From an uncultured Selenomonadales bacterium (GTDB lineage Bacteria; Bacillota; Negativicutes; Selenomonadales; Selenomonadaceae), in contig CAMZDU010000081.1 in assembly GCA_947305445.1 (NCBI GenBank), positions 1-6,042 on the forward strand: DNA of 6,042 nt. The letters run 5' to 3'. A model generated the notes under the pieces. That model saw only the letters and a list, made by a program, of their open reading frames with translations. It did no database searches and was not told the DNA's origin. Below are positions 5,995 to 6,042 of this stretch, in pieces (position 1 is the first letter of the stretch; every line of letters starts with the position of its first letter). A program made the translations under genes and the position numbers.

Positions 5995-6038
5995 AAAAAT
6001 GGCGAGAAAACCCCCGCTTGGCGGGGGAGGAATCGCCA
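5995..6038 (-). terminator. Terminator of an unseen upstream minus-strand gene
   Basis: A two-tier hairpin. The inner stem is CCCCCGC (6011-6017) with GCGGGGG (6021-6027) around a 3-base loop. The outer stem is TGGCGA (6000-6005) with TCGCCA (6033-6038), and a symmetrical 5-by-5 internal loop separates the two. On the minus strand TTTT follows the inner stem and TTTTT (5999-5995) follows the outer stem, so termination in the leftward direction is expected. This isolates the operon from whatever gene lies beyond the window's right end. Confidence 0.75.
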
Positions 6039-6042
6039 CTTG

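Overview
The window holds one minus-strand gene cluster and, at its right end, the cluster's leader region. Short intergenic gaps, strong AGGAGG-type ribosome binding sites, a lipoprotein-type TRAP binding protein with a Lys/Pro/Ala/Glu linker and split transketolases together suggest an anaerobic Bacillota bacterium, possibly a Negativicutes lineage. That placement is an inference; there is no marker gene here.

In the direction of transcription (right to left): a terminator of an unseen upstream gene (5995-6038), about 150 bases with no recognised gene, a candidate sigma-A promoter (5816-5844), and a leader in which a near-perfect Shine-Dalgarno lies 48 nt before the start codon with a 9-bp hairpin between them. 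Then come a split transketolase (N subunit 4914-5738, C subunit 3976-4917, 4-nt overlap), an intrinsic-terminator-like hairpin (3945-3976), a second and divergent split transketolase (N subunit 3104-3925, C subunit 2164-3102, one base apart), a small hairpin, an NAD-dependent dehydrogenase with a phosphogluconate-dehydrogenase-type C-terminal domain (1238-2104, the broad family that includes D-apionate oxidoisomerase ApnO), and a DctP-type TRAP solute-binding lipoprotein (137-1213). The left 136 bases contain no gene but carry overlapping inverted repeats.

The layout reads as a catabolic operon. DctP would capture an organic acid or sugar acid, the dehydrogenase would oxidise it or a derivative, and one or both transketolases would move a two-carbon ketol unit into pentose-phosphate or glycolytic intermediates. 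The most informative signal is a contrast between the two C subunits. The first keeps the usual transketolase acceptor-site residues (Asp-116, His-108, Ser-36). The second, next to the dehydrogenase, has Glu, Asn and Ala at the matching places but keeps the catalytic Glu and the THQ histidine. This suggests a dedicated enzyme with a non-standard acceptor, not a spare housekeeping copy. No kinase, isomerase, aldolase, regulator or TRAP membrane subunit is visible, so the substrate cannot be named from this window.
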